Of a stretch of DNA of 64,000 nucleotides, positions 11,140-26,100 are shown piece by piece. The DNA comes from Stomoxys calcitrans (lineage: Eukaryota; Arthropoda; Insecta; Diptera; Muscidae), in the NCBI RefSeq assembly GCF_963082655.1, contig NC_081552.1, positions 188,802,075 through 188,866,074 on the forward strand, read 5' to 3'. Below the pieces are notes generated by a model. That model saw nothing but the letters and a program-made list of their open reading frames with translations. It made no database searches and had not been told where the DNA came from. The position numbers were made by a program, and so were the translations under genes. Position 1 is the first letter of the stretch; each line of letters opens with the position of its first letter.

Positions 11140-14100
11140 GTAAGAATGAAGTGTGCGGTTATTTTAGTTATGGCTTAGATAGCAAATTTTGCCGCAGTCT
11201 TTCTAATTGTCTGTGGAGAATTTGGCAAAATTGAGTTTAGTTTTTTTTCCTATGTTGTTAATCTGAGTTCAAAGTTAGCCTTTGAAAATGACTATCACGT
11301 TGTCACGTTTTGTGTTTGATTTCTAGCATGGTTTTGGTTAAGAATTTCAGTGTTATAGTTTGAAGTGTTTAAGTGAAAGCTTTAAAGATGTCAACTCAAA
11401 AGAGATTAAAATTAAAAAAAAAAAATTCAAGGTTTTAAGATATGTAAAATTCATATTCGCGAAGAAGAAAAAGTTAACAAATGCATCTTAGAAGGGGTTA
11501 GGTCGTGTTATAGTGGTTGCCAGCTTTAGACTCACTTGGACATATTCTATACTGAAACCATAGGAACCGAAGAAGAAGAAGAAGATGTTTACTATTGGGT
11601 TGCCTAAAAAGTAATTGCGGATGTTTTAAAAGAAAGTAAATGCATTTTTAATAAAGCTTAGAATGAACTTTAATCAAATATATAATTGCCATTTTGTTCG
11701 ATAACCTTTTCCCATCTTCCTGGCAAATTTAGTATTCCACGCTCATAGAACTTCTGGCCTTTATCTGCAAAAAACTGAACCAAGTGCGATTTTATAGCCT
11801 CATCATTGCCGAAAGTTTTACCATTTAAGGAGTTCTGCAAAGATCGAAATAAATGGTAGTCTGATGGTGCAAGGTCAGGGCTATATGGTGGATGCATCAA
11901 AAGTTCCCAGCCAAGCTCACTCAGTTTTTGGCGAGTGATCAAAAATGTGTGCGGTCTAGCGTTGTCCTGGTGGAATATGACACCTTTACGATTGACCAAT
12001 TCTGGTCGCTTCTCCTTGATGGCTGTATTCAATTTGTCCAATTGTTGACAGTAAACATCCGAATTAATCGTTTGGTTCCTTGGAAGCAGCTCACCCCTTC
12101 CAATCCCACCAAACAGACAGCATAGCCTTCTTTTGGTGGATATCAGCCTTTGAAGTGGTTTGAGCTGGATCACCATGCTTGGACCATGATCGTTTTCGAC
12201 TAACGTTGTTGTATACAATCCATTTTTCATCTCCAGTTATGATTCGTTTTAAAAACGGATCGAATTCATTGCGTTTATGGAGCATGTCACAAGCGTTGAT
12301 TCGGTTTGTTAAATGAATTTCTTTCAATACATGCGGTACCCATATTAAAATTGACGCCAAACAAACAAATGTAAACAAAATTTCGGGCACTTTTTTTCTA
12401 AAGCAAGCTAAAAGTAACAGCTGATAACTGACAGAAGAAAGAATGCAATTACAGAGTCGAAAGCCGTTGAAAAAATTTGTCAACGCCGACTATATTACTA
12501 CTATATTACCGACAATTACTTTTTGGGCAACCCAATAGTTTCTTCCCTGTAGCCAGCCAGATCGCTTTACAAACCTAAAAAGAATCTTTTATGAAATGAG
12601 AAAGTAAAGTCCACTTTTACTGCTTGTCACTGTGGGACTTGCACATATCAGATGGACTGTACTCTTCTCTTCTTCAATATCCTCTTATAGTTTAAATTGG
12701 GCCCCATAATTTATAACCATTTTAAAGAATTAGCCTAGAGGTTTTCCCACAGATTCCAGTTCGAATGAAATGTTTAATGTAGTTCCAAATCTTGTAAGCT
12801 CCTCTGTTTTGCAATTTCCCGGGTATATTTGTGGTTCACACAAATGCTTAGCCATGATGTTCAGAAATCTGCGACATTTGTGGATGGTTTTTCACTTCAG
12901 AAATGCATTCCCTAAAGATTTAATGTCTTGACATATATGTGTTAAGACATTATATCTTAAACCCTCTACCAATTCTTTAATTGCAGCGATCTATGCTTGA
13001 TACACACTACAGTGATCAGGTAACTTTCCCATTATGTCCTGTCTTAGATGATAAGAGTATATCACAAAGCAGACAATGGTCAAAATGACCATTGAAACCA
13101 TCCGTATAAAACCAACGTGGAAAAGTGGTTAGGAACTTTTTGTTAAATAGCGGCTCAGATTATTTGAGTCAGATAATCAGTAATTCTCGCTGCATGGAAT
13201 ATCAGGCATTATATCAAGAATAACAGTGTCCGTGTCAGTGATTGACTAGAGAGCACAATGCCACAATGTCCGGAGGCATTGACCCTGAAAAGTCATCCTT
13301 TTGTTGTTTGCAATAATAATAGATTTCGCACGTCGTCGTTTCGACGAAGGATGGCTGTCCAGGGTCAATTAAGATTTTATTCAGTTCATCAGATCCTGTC
13401 GCCCTCATCGCGTCTGTGATGCATAGACTAGGCAATCCTTATACCTGGTTCGTCTTTTGAAAAACACCATATAGTATTATGAGTCATTTCCTCTTTATTC
13501 AATTTCCTTCATAGTCAATTTTACATTTCATATCTCATTTATATAATACTACTTTTAACAAACATTTCTACATGTTTTCTAAGTATATATCTCTAGAATA
13601 CTTAAAATTAGGTTTCTTCGAAAGCCTACCTTTCGTCTCATTTCATAAAATTCATCTGATACATCTCATCAATTTCTCAGAAAAATCAAGCAAAACCGAG
13701 ATCATTCCTTTACCTAATCTAAGGCTATTCTCCTTACATCTAATATTTACAATATTTTCAACATACAAAACAAAATCCAAATCCAAAAATTAAAAGGTAT
13801 ACACATACTACAGAATAAAACCAAAAATCCATAATCCCTAATGACAAATCACTGAACCATACTGTAAACCGGGTGATCCATATCGTAAGTCCGGAACCTT
13901 CTATGGTAGAAAATAACATGCCTATCTCTATCAAAACACAGGACCTCCTCCTAAAGGTATAGGGGGCAGGTCATCATATGATCATCAGTCTCTCTTATCC
14001 TAGAATATTGCTCCCTAGAAATGCAGCATGCCCTTACCTTCTCATTGGGATGATCCCTACATTTCTGGAGAAACCTAATCGCCTGCCTTGCCATATATGT

Positions 14101-17100
14101 ATCTATGCGATCAACATCGCAAGCAGCATAGCAGCGAACTGTCCTGTTCGAAGACCTCACCCATTGACTCTTCTCTTAAGCCCCATGCAATGGACAAACA
14201 GTCTCCTCTTCCATCTGCGAATACGCTTAATCTGCCAAGAAGACACCAAGCACGAAATCGGAAATGCATATGAAATCGTCGGTCTAACTATCTGGGAGTA
14301 CAGGAGCAACCTGACCTTCTCACTCAATTCTCCTCTCATTCTCATGCTCTTCCTAATTGCCTCACTAACACGCTTCACAACGAACACGTTTTATAAAAAA
14401 ATATCCCCCAGGTACCTGATGCTCTCAGAATTCGTGAGGACCGCACCTCCGATCTTCACTGATGGAGAGAATCGCCATATATTTCTAAAGATTTCCATTT
14501 CCTTAAATATGATGGATCTGCATTTTTTTTTTTGTTGAGCCTGAGCCTCCAACGTCCAAAATATGGGACCAAAACCTCGAAGTACACCTCAAGTCTTCGT
14601 TGAGCAACCGCCGATCTAGGGTAAGTGACCGCAATCAGTATGTCGTCGCCGTAAACCATTACCAAATCCCCTCCTGTGGCAGAAGCATATTCGCCAAGTA
14701 CAGGTTGTAGATCACGGGTCTCAATACCGAGCCCTGTGGGACCCCTGTCGTAACGTCTCTTTGGCTAGAGAGAGAACTTTCCACCGCTATCCTAAAGTTC
14801 CTACCATGAATATAACCTGTAACCATCCTCTTCAAATTAGGATCAAAGCCATAATCTTCCAAATTCATACGAAGACCCCTATGCCACACCGTGTCAAACG
14901 CACTCTCAAAATCTAGGCTGGCGACTTCTAAAACCATTGGATACCTTCGTCGTCAATACCATCAATGCATGTGGCGTGGAAGGGCGCCCACGGAAACCGA
15001 ACTGTTTTCCTCCGTGGACATACCTCTCCTTGATTGTGTCATTGATACGTTCCAAAATAAAAATCTCAAATAACTTTCACAGACTTGAGAGCAGGGATAT
15101 GGGCCTATAGGACGATAAACTATTTAGATCCTTCCTGGCTTTATTATTGCGGTCTCTTTAGACCCCTTCCATGCCGCAGGGAAGTGGCCAATATTCGGGC
15201 ACTGATTGAACAGCCAAGTTGTCCCACATTCTATGGTCCATCCTCCTCATCACATAATTCGGGATACCGTCCTCTTACAATTCAGTCTTCTAAGGGGACG
15301 TGTTTTTATTTCGCTCTTGAAGGAATAGGTACCTAGTTGTCGGACAAACAAATGAGGAAGAGACGAATAAACCAGAGAGATGCACAGTTCGTCCCCAGCC
15401 TTTAAGTAAAGGTGGTGTTTCTGATTTAGATTCAGACAGCGACAGTGTCAATGAAACAGTCATCGCAGCCGAATCGAGAGATGAGGATAGCGGAAGGACG
15501 GTAGAAGCGATGGCTTTGGTAAGCTCACAGGCAGACCGTGAAGGCAACCCGGTGACGAGGAAGACCGAGAAGTGTGTACCGGCGGCGCAATCGGGCGAAA
15601 GCGCAGGATGCTGGAAGGGATAGAACTGACATTCCACACACTTCTTTGGAAGCTGGAAAGAGAATCAGATCTCCCGAAGAGCAAAACACTGCCAAAACGC
15701 TGAAGATGAAAAAGAGCTCAGAAAAAGAGCAACAGAGACTCCAGACAGTGCCCTGCGGAGGGAAATAAAGTCAGCACAGCAACGAAGGAAGTGCGCACGG
15801 CGCCAGAGTCTCCAAAAGGATGGTCGCTAAGGAAGGCAAGGAAGCACAACAGAGATGAGATGACTTAAGTAGTCATCGATATCTGCTGTGCATCCGGTAG
15901 GATTCCACCAGATCGCCGGTCCTAGGTGAGGCATTTGGTAAACGAACGGGCTATCGAATATGTGTTGAACTATGGAGGGGGTCCACCAACACGAATTATT
16001 AACGCTGCGCTTTGCGTCAGCGGAATGCATGGATACCGCCAAAAAGCTCCTTGCATGTATCCACACTCCCTGGGGCGCAAACTCGACCTTGTGAGAAAGA
16101 TGGACATCCCACACCTCACAAAGGCGACTGTCTTCATCAAGGATGTGGGGGGCGAAGTCGCGACGGAACGCATGATGGAAGTCTTAAAAAGGCAAAACCA
16201 AGATTTGGTCATGGAGAATGAGAGGTTTTCCACAGGGAGGAGAAGGAGGAGGGAACTCTCATTGTGGTGGGCATTGATCAAGTCTCCTTGACAAGTTCGG
16301 CTAAGACTAAAGGCCTGGTGTACTACGGAGCCATGGCCGTGTTTTTCAAGATTGGGAAGACAGAGGCAAATATCCTTAATAACGCCTAACGGATTAAGTC
16401 GATATTGAAAAGACTAGGATAAGCAAAGATCCTAGTACTAAAACATCAGGCAGTGTAGGGGAGAGACCCAACACAGCCTAACGAACAGAGACCCGATGAT
16501 GGAACCATTCCCGACTTTCCAAAGTTTTGAAAGACTAGAATAGGCAAAAATCCTTATATTAAAACATCATGCAGTTTAGTGACTGGAAACTAAACAGGGA
16601 GCAGGCGATGAGACCATCACCCACTCCCAAGAAGCCCATTTAAAGGAGGATCAATGATTGAGGTCATCCGGATAAACCTCCACCGGATCGAGATAGCTGC
16701 ACACGGGCTGATGGAAAAAATCAGCAAGGGCAGGGCAAGATTCATATTGCCTTAATTCAGAATGTGCTTCTAGCGACATGTAAGCTAAGTTTTCAGGACT
16801 AGGACCGAAGAACAACGAATGATAGATGGTCACAAAGAGGGGCTGTGAGCATTCCAAAACTATGTGGTCTAATCTTGACTTGAAGAGGTCTATTGCTCTG
16901 CTGTCATTGGTTAGAACAGACGTCTCAGTCATTGTGTCCGTCATGACAGGTCACTGTCTAGTCGGAAAACATGCTGACAAACTGAAGGTTACCAGCAACG
17001 ACTTTTGCAGAAGCTGTGAGGATATCGAAGAAGAAGAGACTATAGAACACCTTCCGCACTAGCAGTCAGAAGAAGTTCCACTTTAGGTTCTCATTTCTTT

Positions 17101-20100
17101 GAGTACCCGTCTGATTTAGTGAATGTGAACATTCGCAAGTCATTGGGCTTTTTAAAGCGATCTGAATTGTTCAACGTTGGGAACTAGAAGGCATCTTCCT
17201 TCTTCTGTTCCTGTGGTATCACAATGGACGAAACCGTCTAAGTGAGTCTGATGGCAGACTGCCACTTAAACCTAATCTAACCCAAACAATGCGGCAAGTG
17301 ATAGCATGTGCAGCGCATGTGGGGAAGATGATGAGGCGTTGGAGCATTTCCTATATCATTACCCAGCTTTCGCGGCTAAAAGACACCGATACTTAGGTGG
17401 GGACACAATACCAGACATGAACGAAGTTAGGAGAGTGGTATGGAAAACAATTAATTATTTTGTAAGTAGCACCGAGTTCCTAACCTAAAATTTTCTTTTT
17501 CGAGGTTACTTTTATACCCTTCACCATAGGATGGGGGTATATTAATTTCGTCATTCTGTTTGTAACACCTCGAAATATGCGTCTGAGACCCCATAAAGTA
17601 TATATATTCTTGATCGTCATGTCATTTTATGTCGATCTAGCCATGTCCGTCCGTCCGTCTGTTTGCAGCACGCTAACTTTCGAAGGAGTAAAGTTAGTCG
17701 CTTGAAATTTTGCACAAATACTTTTTATTGGTGTAGGTCGGTTGGGATTGTTAATGGGCCAAATCGGTCCATGTCTTGATATAGCTGAACGATTTTGGGT
17801 CTTGAATTCTTGAGCATCTAGAGGGCGCCATTCATGTTCGATTTGACTGCAATTTTGCACGTGGTGTTTTGGTATCATTTCCAACAACTGTGCTAAGTAT
17901 GACGCAAATCGATACATAACCTGATATAGCTGCCATATAAACCGATCTGGGATCTTGACATATTCAGCTTTTAGAGGGCGCAATTATCATCCGATTTGAC
18001 TGAAATTTTCCATGAAGTGTTTTGTTATGACTTCCAATAACTGTGCTAAGTATGGCGCAAATCGGTACATAACCTGACATAGCTGCCATATAAACTGATC
18101 TGGGATCTTGACTTCTTGAACCTCTAGAGGGCTCAATGCTTATCCGATTTGGCAGACATTTTGTGCAACGGCTTCTCTCATGACCTTCAACATTCGTGTC
18201 TTATATGGTCTGAATCGATCTATAGCTTGATACAGCTCCCATATAAACCGATCTCCCGATTTTGCTTTTTGAGCCCCTACAAGGCGCAATTCTTATCCGA
18301 ATTGACTGAAATATTACACAATGACTACTACCATGTTCAGCATTCAATTCATTTATGGTCCGAATCAGACTATAACCTGATATAGCTCCAATAGCATAAC
18401 AGTTCATATTCAATATTCTTTGTTTGCCTAAAAAGAGATACCGCGCAAAGAACTCGACAAATGCGATCCATGGTGGAGGGTAGATAAGATTCGGCCCGGC
18501 CGAACTTAGCACGCTCTTACTTATTTTGACTAAGAAAAGATGCCGGGAAAAGAACTCGACAAATGCGATCCATGGTGGAGGGTATATAAGATTCGGCCTG
18601 GTTTTTATCAAAAATTGCTCAGACATGTGCAATGTAAATTGCCTGGAATATCGGGCATTGTTTCAAAGATAACACTTTACTCGAAGAAAAGCTCTCGGAG
18701 CTTGACAGCAGTGGTCGCAGCAATTTGTCTAGCCACAATGTCAAGAGACATTATATGTAGCATTAAATTCAGTGCATCCGATGGCGTCGTGTATAGTATG
18801 GCTTTGATGCACAAACAAGCCATTCTTTTAATCCTGCTGAGTATTGAGTAGTAGGTGGACTTTTGAAGACTTTTATAGGTGTGACAACTGCAGTATATAC
18901 GCAGTACAGACACGCGTTATATAAGGCAAAGGTAGCGTTCTTGCCCTTTCCAAAATGGTAGAGTTAAAGTTCAATATCCTGTCTAGCAAAGTACCCAGGT
19001 GTTTAACGCTTTCAGTTAATGGAACATTCTCTCCTCTCAAGGATACAGGTGCCACTGTATGGGACTTGTTTAGTATTTTGAACGCACTGCAAGCCGATTA
19101 CTAGCTTAGGTGTATGTCCAAAGTGCCATGGGTGGATTAATATCCGCACCCTCTTTTCAACCTAACCTAAGTAGCTTACATGGCAATCCACCAGCTTCTG
19201 CTGTCTCATTATTCTTGGACCGGGTTAGTGCCATTCCCACCTCACTTTGGCTGTGCAGTATACACCCTTCGTTGTGTGGGATTTGTTTGGTGGTATATTC
19301 CCCACCGCCACAAACGTATAGCAATAGTTTTGAAATATGTTCTTTACATATACTTAATTCATTCTTTCCATATGATATCATATTAGCACTTTCATCGCAA
19401 CAAATGGCTAAGGCTGTACCAAACCTTAAGCCTCAAGAGTGCGCAACTGTTACCCCATTAGGTTGAAAATTTTGCATATTGACTTCTGTTTAGACTTCTT
19501 ACATTCAAGCCAATTATGGTCCAAATCCGCCTATAACCTCATCTATTGACTTGACAAATGCGATCCAAGATGGAGGATATGTAAGGTTCGGTCCAGCCGA
19601 ACTTTTTAGTCTTGTTTTATTTGTTTCAAATGTTTATTTTTTAAATTTCTCTTTTCAGAATGGATCGGTGATCCCGACAACGAAAGTGCTGGTCGCTTGG
19701 GTCTATGGCAAATGTGCCAAAAGGATGAAATCTTTGATAATTGTAAACGCAAGTGGGAGAACATACTACAAGTGCCAACGTTTTCATTTCAAGTAAGAAG
19801 ATTCCCAATGCCACACTTCTAGGAATATTTTATTTACTTAGCGCAATTTAAATTCAATAAATCTGACGTTGTTGTTCATATATTTCTCAACAGCTGGCAA
19901 CATTGTTCATGGCAGCAGCAGTCGCTTTGGCCTTATTGACGATATGTTTCTTAATATTTGTAATATTTATGAAATCCACACGAGTCTTTCACATTTGCGG
20001 TTGGTTGCAAATCATATCAGGTATGTAGAGAGACAGCTATTCATGGATGATGAAATATCGAACGAATACCGCTATTAACATACAAACAAAGTATTAATAA

Positions 20101-23100
20101 AGTTGTATATGGAAGAATATCTTATGTCCAAAGTGAGTTCAGGGGAAGCATTTAGACCTTTAAACTTTTTTTTTTTCTAAGATATGCGTTATGTTTTTAA
20201 CATTTCAAGTTTTTAATAGAGAGCAATTAGAAACTACATGTACTCGTAATGCAAACTTTCCTAGGAATATCCCAAATTTCTCACATATCAATGAGTGCTG
20301 TCCGATTCCAGTTTTAACCGCAATGATACAAAACCTCCTTTCTATAGACGAATCCGAATGGCTTGCCGCAGGACGAGGGGAGTGAGGGTTTTATAAGGCA
20401 TAGTACCTCACAAGTACTTGAGGCCACCGTGGCGCATAGGTTAACATGTCCGCATATGACGCCGATAGCCTGGGTTTAAATACCGGCGTGCACATCAAAA
20501 AATTTTTCAGCGGTTGTTGCCTCCCTTTTTATTAATGCTGGCTACATTTGTGAGGTATCCTGCCATGTTTAAACTTCTCTACCAAGTGGTGTCGCTATGC
20601 GGCACGCCGTTCGGAGTCGTCATTGTGCTTAAACATTAGTCGGGCTGCACTCATTGATATGAGAGAAGTATCCCCTGTTTCTTAAGGGAATGTTCATGGG
20701 AAATTTAGTAGCTTTATTCTTTCGAAAGTTGGCGTGCTTTCTACAGACAGACGGGCATGACTAGATAGACTTCTAATGTCATGGCGATCAAGTGTATGCA
20801 TTGGGAAAAGTACAGCTAATAGACTGGGTTGTCGAGCGTGGTTAATATGGTATTTATATCATAGAGGCGTTTTATCATCATTGTAGTTAACATTGCTTCA
20901 CACGAATTGGCAACGTAAATTCAAAACAAGTAAAAGTTCGGCCTGGCCGAACCTTATATACCCTCCACCATGGATCGCATTTGTCGAGTTATTTTCCCGG
21001 TATCTCTTTTGATAATATGACAAAAGAAAAGAATTGCTATGATATTCGAGCTGTAATATCAAGTTATCGTCCACTGAATGTTGGAGACCATAGTAGAAGT
21101 CGTCGTGTAAAATTTCACCCAAATCGAATAAAAATGGCGCCCTTAAGGAGATCAAGAAGTGAAATAAGGAGATCGGTTTATATGGGAGCTGTATCAGGCT
21201 ATAGACCGATTTAGAATTGACACGTATGTTGAAGTTCATGAGAAACGTCGTTGTACAAAATTTTAGGCAAATCGGATAAGAATTGCAATCTCTAGTGTCT
21301 CAAGATGTAAAGATCCCAGATCGGTTTATATGGCAGCTATATTAGGTTATGGACCAACTAAAACCATATTTGACACAGTAGTTGAAAGTCGTAACAAAAC
21401 ACTTCTTGCAAAATTTCAGCCGAATCGGATAAGAATTGCGCCCTATAGAGGCTGAAGAAGTCAAGACCCCAGATCGGTTTATATGACAACTATATTAGGT
21501 TATGGACCGATTTGAACCATACTAAGAATAGTTGTTGGAAGTCATAACAAAACACTTTGTGCACAATTTCTGCCGAATTGTATAAGTATTGCGCCCTATA
21601 GAGGTGGAAGAAGTCAAGACCACAGATCGGTTTATATGACAGCTATATCAGGATATGGGCCGATTTGAACCATACTTAGCGTAGTTGTTGGAAGCCATAA
21701 CAAAGCGCTTCGTGCAAAATTTAAGCCAATTAGGATAAAAATTGCGCCCTATAAAGGCTGAAGAAGTCAAGACCCCAGATCGGTTTATATGACAGCTATA
21801 TCAGGTTATAGAAAACACAACACTACGTGCTTGTAAGGGCTCAAGAAGTCAAATCGGGAGATCAGTTTATATGGCAGCGCTCTCAGGTTATAGATCGTTT
21901 TGAACCGTACTTTGCACAGCTTTTGAAAGTCATAACCGAATACTGCCTTCCAAATGCGACACAAATTGTGGCATCCAGGGCTATATCTAAATCTGAACCG
22001 ATACGGCCCATTTGCAATCCCCAACGACCTGCATCAATATAAGGTATCTGTGCAAAATTTCAAGCGGCTAGATTTACGCGTTCGACCGCTATCATGATTT
22101 CGACTGACGGACGGATGGACATGGCTAGAGCGACTCAGAACATCGAGACGATCAAGAAAATATATACTTTATGGGGTCTTAAATGCATATTTCGAGGTGT
22201 TACAAACGAAATTACTTAATTAGTATACCCCCATCCTATGGAGATGGGTATAAAAAATCAGCAAACAATTTACCAATTATTTATTGCAGCTTCCAAATGA
22301 GTTGGGTCGTTTTGCTTTTATCCATTATCGAAATATACCTGATTGGCAATAATACCTCGCCATCGCTTGTTTTGTGATGATATTTCATTTGTTTGGTTTT
22401 CTGATTATTTGCTTTTCTTCTTAATATATACGAAGTTTTTTTCACATGTGTGCTGCTATCGCCTTAACATTGCGGAAGAGAAAATTGATTTTGACAGTAA
22501 AAGCAAAATCCGTTTAATACCAATAGTCGAAAAAAAAAATAAATATATTTTTAAGAAGTGTCGTAACGTTTGGCTAGTGTTATATTTCTGGACACGTAGC
22601 AAAATGATAAACTATAGACATGTCCATATGCAATTTGTAGATACTTACCAACATACATAGTTTGTAACTTTTTGATGATTGAATCATTTTGTGTTGGTTG
22701 TCTGTTTGTCATCAAATGAAGGTTCTTCACTTGATCGTTTCACTGAAGTGCGGAAATAGAGGTCGCACAGTGGAATTGATGGTTTAAAGAAATGACAATA
22801 ATTTCAGGTTTCATTTCATTGCAGAAAACGTATATGAAAATCTATTATATAACAAGTAAAATCGTGCTAAGTTCGGCCAGGTCTAATCCTATATACCCTC
22901 CACCATGGATCGCATTTGTCAAGTTCTTTGCCGATGTCTCTTTATAGGCAAACAAAGGATAATGGATAAGAATTGCTATGCTATTGGAGCTATACCAAGT
23001 TATTGTATATATCGATTGGGGCACATACTTGGTTTTGGATGTGGGAGTCACAAGTGGAAGTCGTTGTGCAAAATTTCACCAAAATCAGATAAGAATTGCT

Positions 23101-26100
23101 CCCTCTATACGCTCACGAAGTATATTCGGAAGATCGGTTTATATGAGAGCAATATCAGTTAATGAACCCGAAACATAACAAGACACTTTACGCAAATTTT
23201 CAGCTAAAACGGATAATAATTGCACTCTCTAGCGGTTCAAGAATTTAAGATCTGAGATGGGTTTATATAGTGGAGCACCAATAAAGTATATAATGTATTG
23301 GTAATGCACCAATTTGAACATTTTAGTCATAGTTGTTGATGGTCAAACTAAAACACTTCATGCAAAATTTCAGCCAAGTCAGATAATAATTGCGCCCTCT
23401 AGCGGCTGAAGAAGTCAGGACCCGAGATCGGTTTATATGGGAGCTATATCAGGTTATGAACTGATTTGGACCATACCAGACACAATAGTTGAAAAACATA
23501 ACAAAACATTTCATGCAAAATTTCAGCCAAATCAGATAATAATTGCGCCCTCTAGCGGCTGAAGAAGTCAAGATCCAAGATCAGCTATATTACACATGGA
23601 CCTATATGGCACATTACCAATCCCAATCGACCTACACCAATAAGAAGTATTTGTGGAAAATTTCAAGCGCCTAGATTTACTCCTTCGAAAGTTAGCGTGC
23701 TTTCGATAGACGAACGGACGGATGGACGGACATGGCTAGATCGACTTAGATATCATGAAGATCAAGAATATACATACATTATCTGGTCTCAGAGAATATT
23801 TCGAGATGTTACAAACGGGATGACGAAATTAGTATGCCCCCATTCTATGGTGAAGGTTATACAAATTAAATTGTTGCGCTTTGTTTTGTTAGATTGTTTC
23901 TCTATTCCGTATAGACTCAAAAACGGCTGAACCGATTTTCATGAAATTGTCACAGATGGTAGAGTTTCAGGCCCCGTTGAATATGGGTACTACAGTTTTT
24001 TGATATCCGAAGGTGGACATACCCCCATTACAAAAAAAGCCAGATATCGGAGAGGTGTGCATCGATTTAAGCGAAATTTTGTATTCCACCTTATGGTACC
24101 CCAAGAACACGAAATTGGCATAAAAATTTTGGGGTCAAATAAACTGGGGGGGGAGGGGGGTGCCCCATTCCAAGACCCACCCGAACGGCCCTGTTTACCG
24201 ATTGGGCCAATATGGGTATTAAATGAAAAGTTTTTAGAGTAGAGTAAGAACTTGGCATACAAATGTCACACTACGGGTCGGGGGGTCCCTCACCCCCAAA
24301 AACACCACCCAACATGACACTTTTATCGGTTTGAGCAATATGGGTATCAAATGAACGGTATTTCAAAGCAGAGTACAAATTTGACATAAAAATGTGTTCC
24401 TTGGTGTCTGAGGGGCCTCTCCACCCCCCAAAACCGACCAGAAGGACATATTTACCGATTGGGACAATATGGATATCAAATGAAAGGTATTTAAGATTAG
24501 AGTAAAAAGCTGATATAAAAATTCATTCCTTGGTATCTGAGGCGTTCGCCTTCCCTCCAACCCCCAAAAATCCACAACAGAACAAATTTACCGATTGGGA
24601 CAATATGGGTGTCAAAAAAAAAAAGTGTTTGGAAGCTGAGTACACATCCGTTATACGAATTTGTTCCAAGGTGGTGCCTCTACGGGTCCCCCCCAACCCA
24701 AAAACCATCAAAACAGGCATGACTGTCCTAAGTCACAAAATGGGTATCAAATGAAAGGTCTTTTGACGCATTTACGATAGAGTCTAGGACCGGCCCACCC
24801 ACTTAATACCCTTCAACAGAACGTGTAGCTCTATCGGGATAATACGCGAATTAAACGAAAGGTCTTTAACAGTAGAGATCGAATCTAATGTTGATACAAG
24901 GGTTCAAGTACCTGAATCACGTCCTGCCGTTCAGCAGGACATAAAGAGCCCGACAATAAAGGACTCAAATAAATTGTCTTTTGGTTCTTAGCGTCGGTGG
25001 ACCGATCCTCTCCTCCCCATTAAAACAACACGAAACTATCATGTAGGACGACCAAGAATATATTGTACTAAAACGAAAGGTGTGTCAGAGGGCAATCACC
25101 CTCCCCCCATCCTACCAAAAAAAAAAAAATCATTATTAACGAGTAAAAGCGTGCTATGTTCGGCCGGACCGAATCTTGGGGACCCACCACCATGGATTCT
25201 GCTAAAAATTTATACAAATATATTTATGCCCTTCAACATAATTTTATTCGACTGTCAAACCAGCACCGAACCGAACAAGGATGATCGAGAGACCGGTTTA
25301 CATGGGAGCTATATCAGTATATACCAATTTAGACCGTACTTGGTACAGTCGTTGGAAGTCATAACAGAACACTACATGCAAAATTTCAGCAAAATCGGCT
25401 TTTAAGGGCTCAAGAAATTAAATCGGGACATCGGTTTATATGGGAGCTATATTTCAATCAAATCGGACAAAAACAGTGGTTTCCAGGGTTTCAAGAAGTC
25501 AAATCGGAGGATCGATTTATGTGGGAGCTATATCTAAATTTGAACCGATATGGTCCATTTGCAACGACCTACATCGATAATAAGTATCTGTGCAAGATTT
25601 CGACCGGTATCGAGATTTCGATAGACGGACGGACATGGCTAGATCGACTCAGAATGTCGAGACGATCAAGAATATATATATTTTATGAGGTCTTAGACGA
25701 ATATTTCAAGGTGTTAGGTTAGTTGGGATTGTAAATGGGGCAAATCAGTCCATAATCTGATATAGCTGCCATATAAACCGATCTTGGGTCTTGACTTCTT
25801 GAGCCTCTAGAGGGCGCAATTGTTATCCAATTTGGTTGAATCGTTTTGGTATGACTGTTAACTAATGTTCCAAATATGGTCCAAATCGGTTTATAACCTG
25901 ATACAGCTGCGATATAAACCGATCTCCCAATTAGACTTTCTGAGCCTCTTAAGAGCGCAACTATTACTCGATTTGCCTGAAATTTTGGAGGTGATATTTT
26001 TCTAAGACTTGTACTGCATGACAAGTTCGGTCCACATCGATCGATAACTTGATATAGGTTAGGTTTATTGGGTGGCCGACCAAAGGATAATTCACTCGGT

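Noticed and set aside
18483..18522. GC hairpin plus T-run as a transcription terminator
   Set aside because: The same hairpin and cttttacttgtt occur at every family A/B tail, so it is an element terminus.
21400..22100. CRISPR-like array of regularly spaced repeats
   Set aside because: Units are about 150 bp, diverged and transposon-internal in a eukaryotic genome; there is no short exact repeat with unique spacers.
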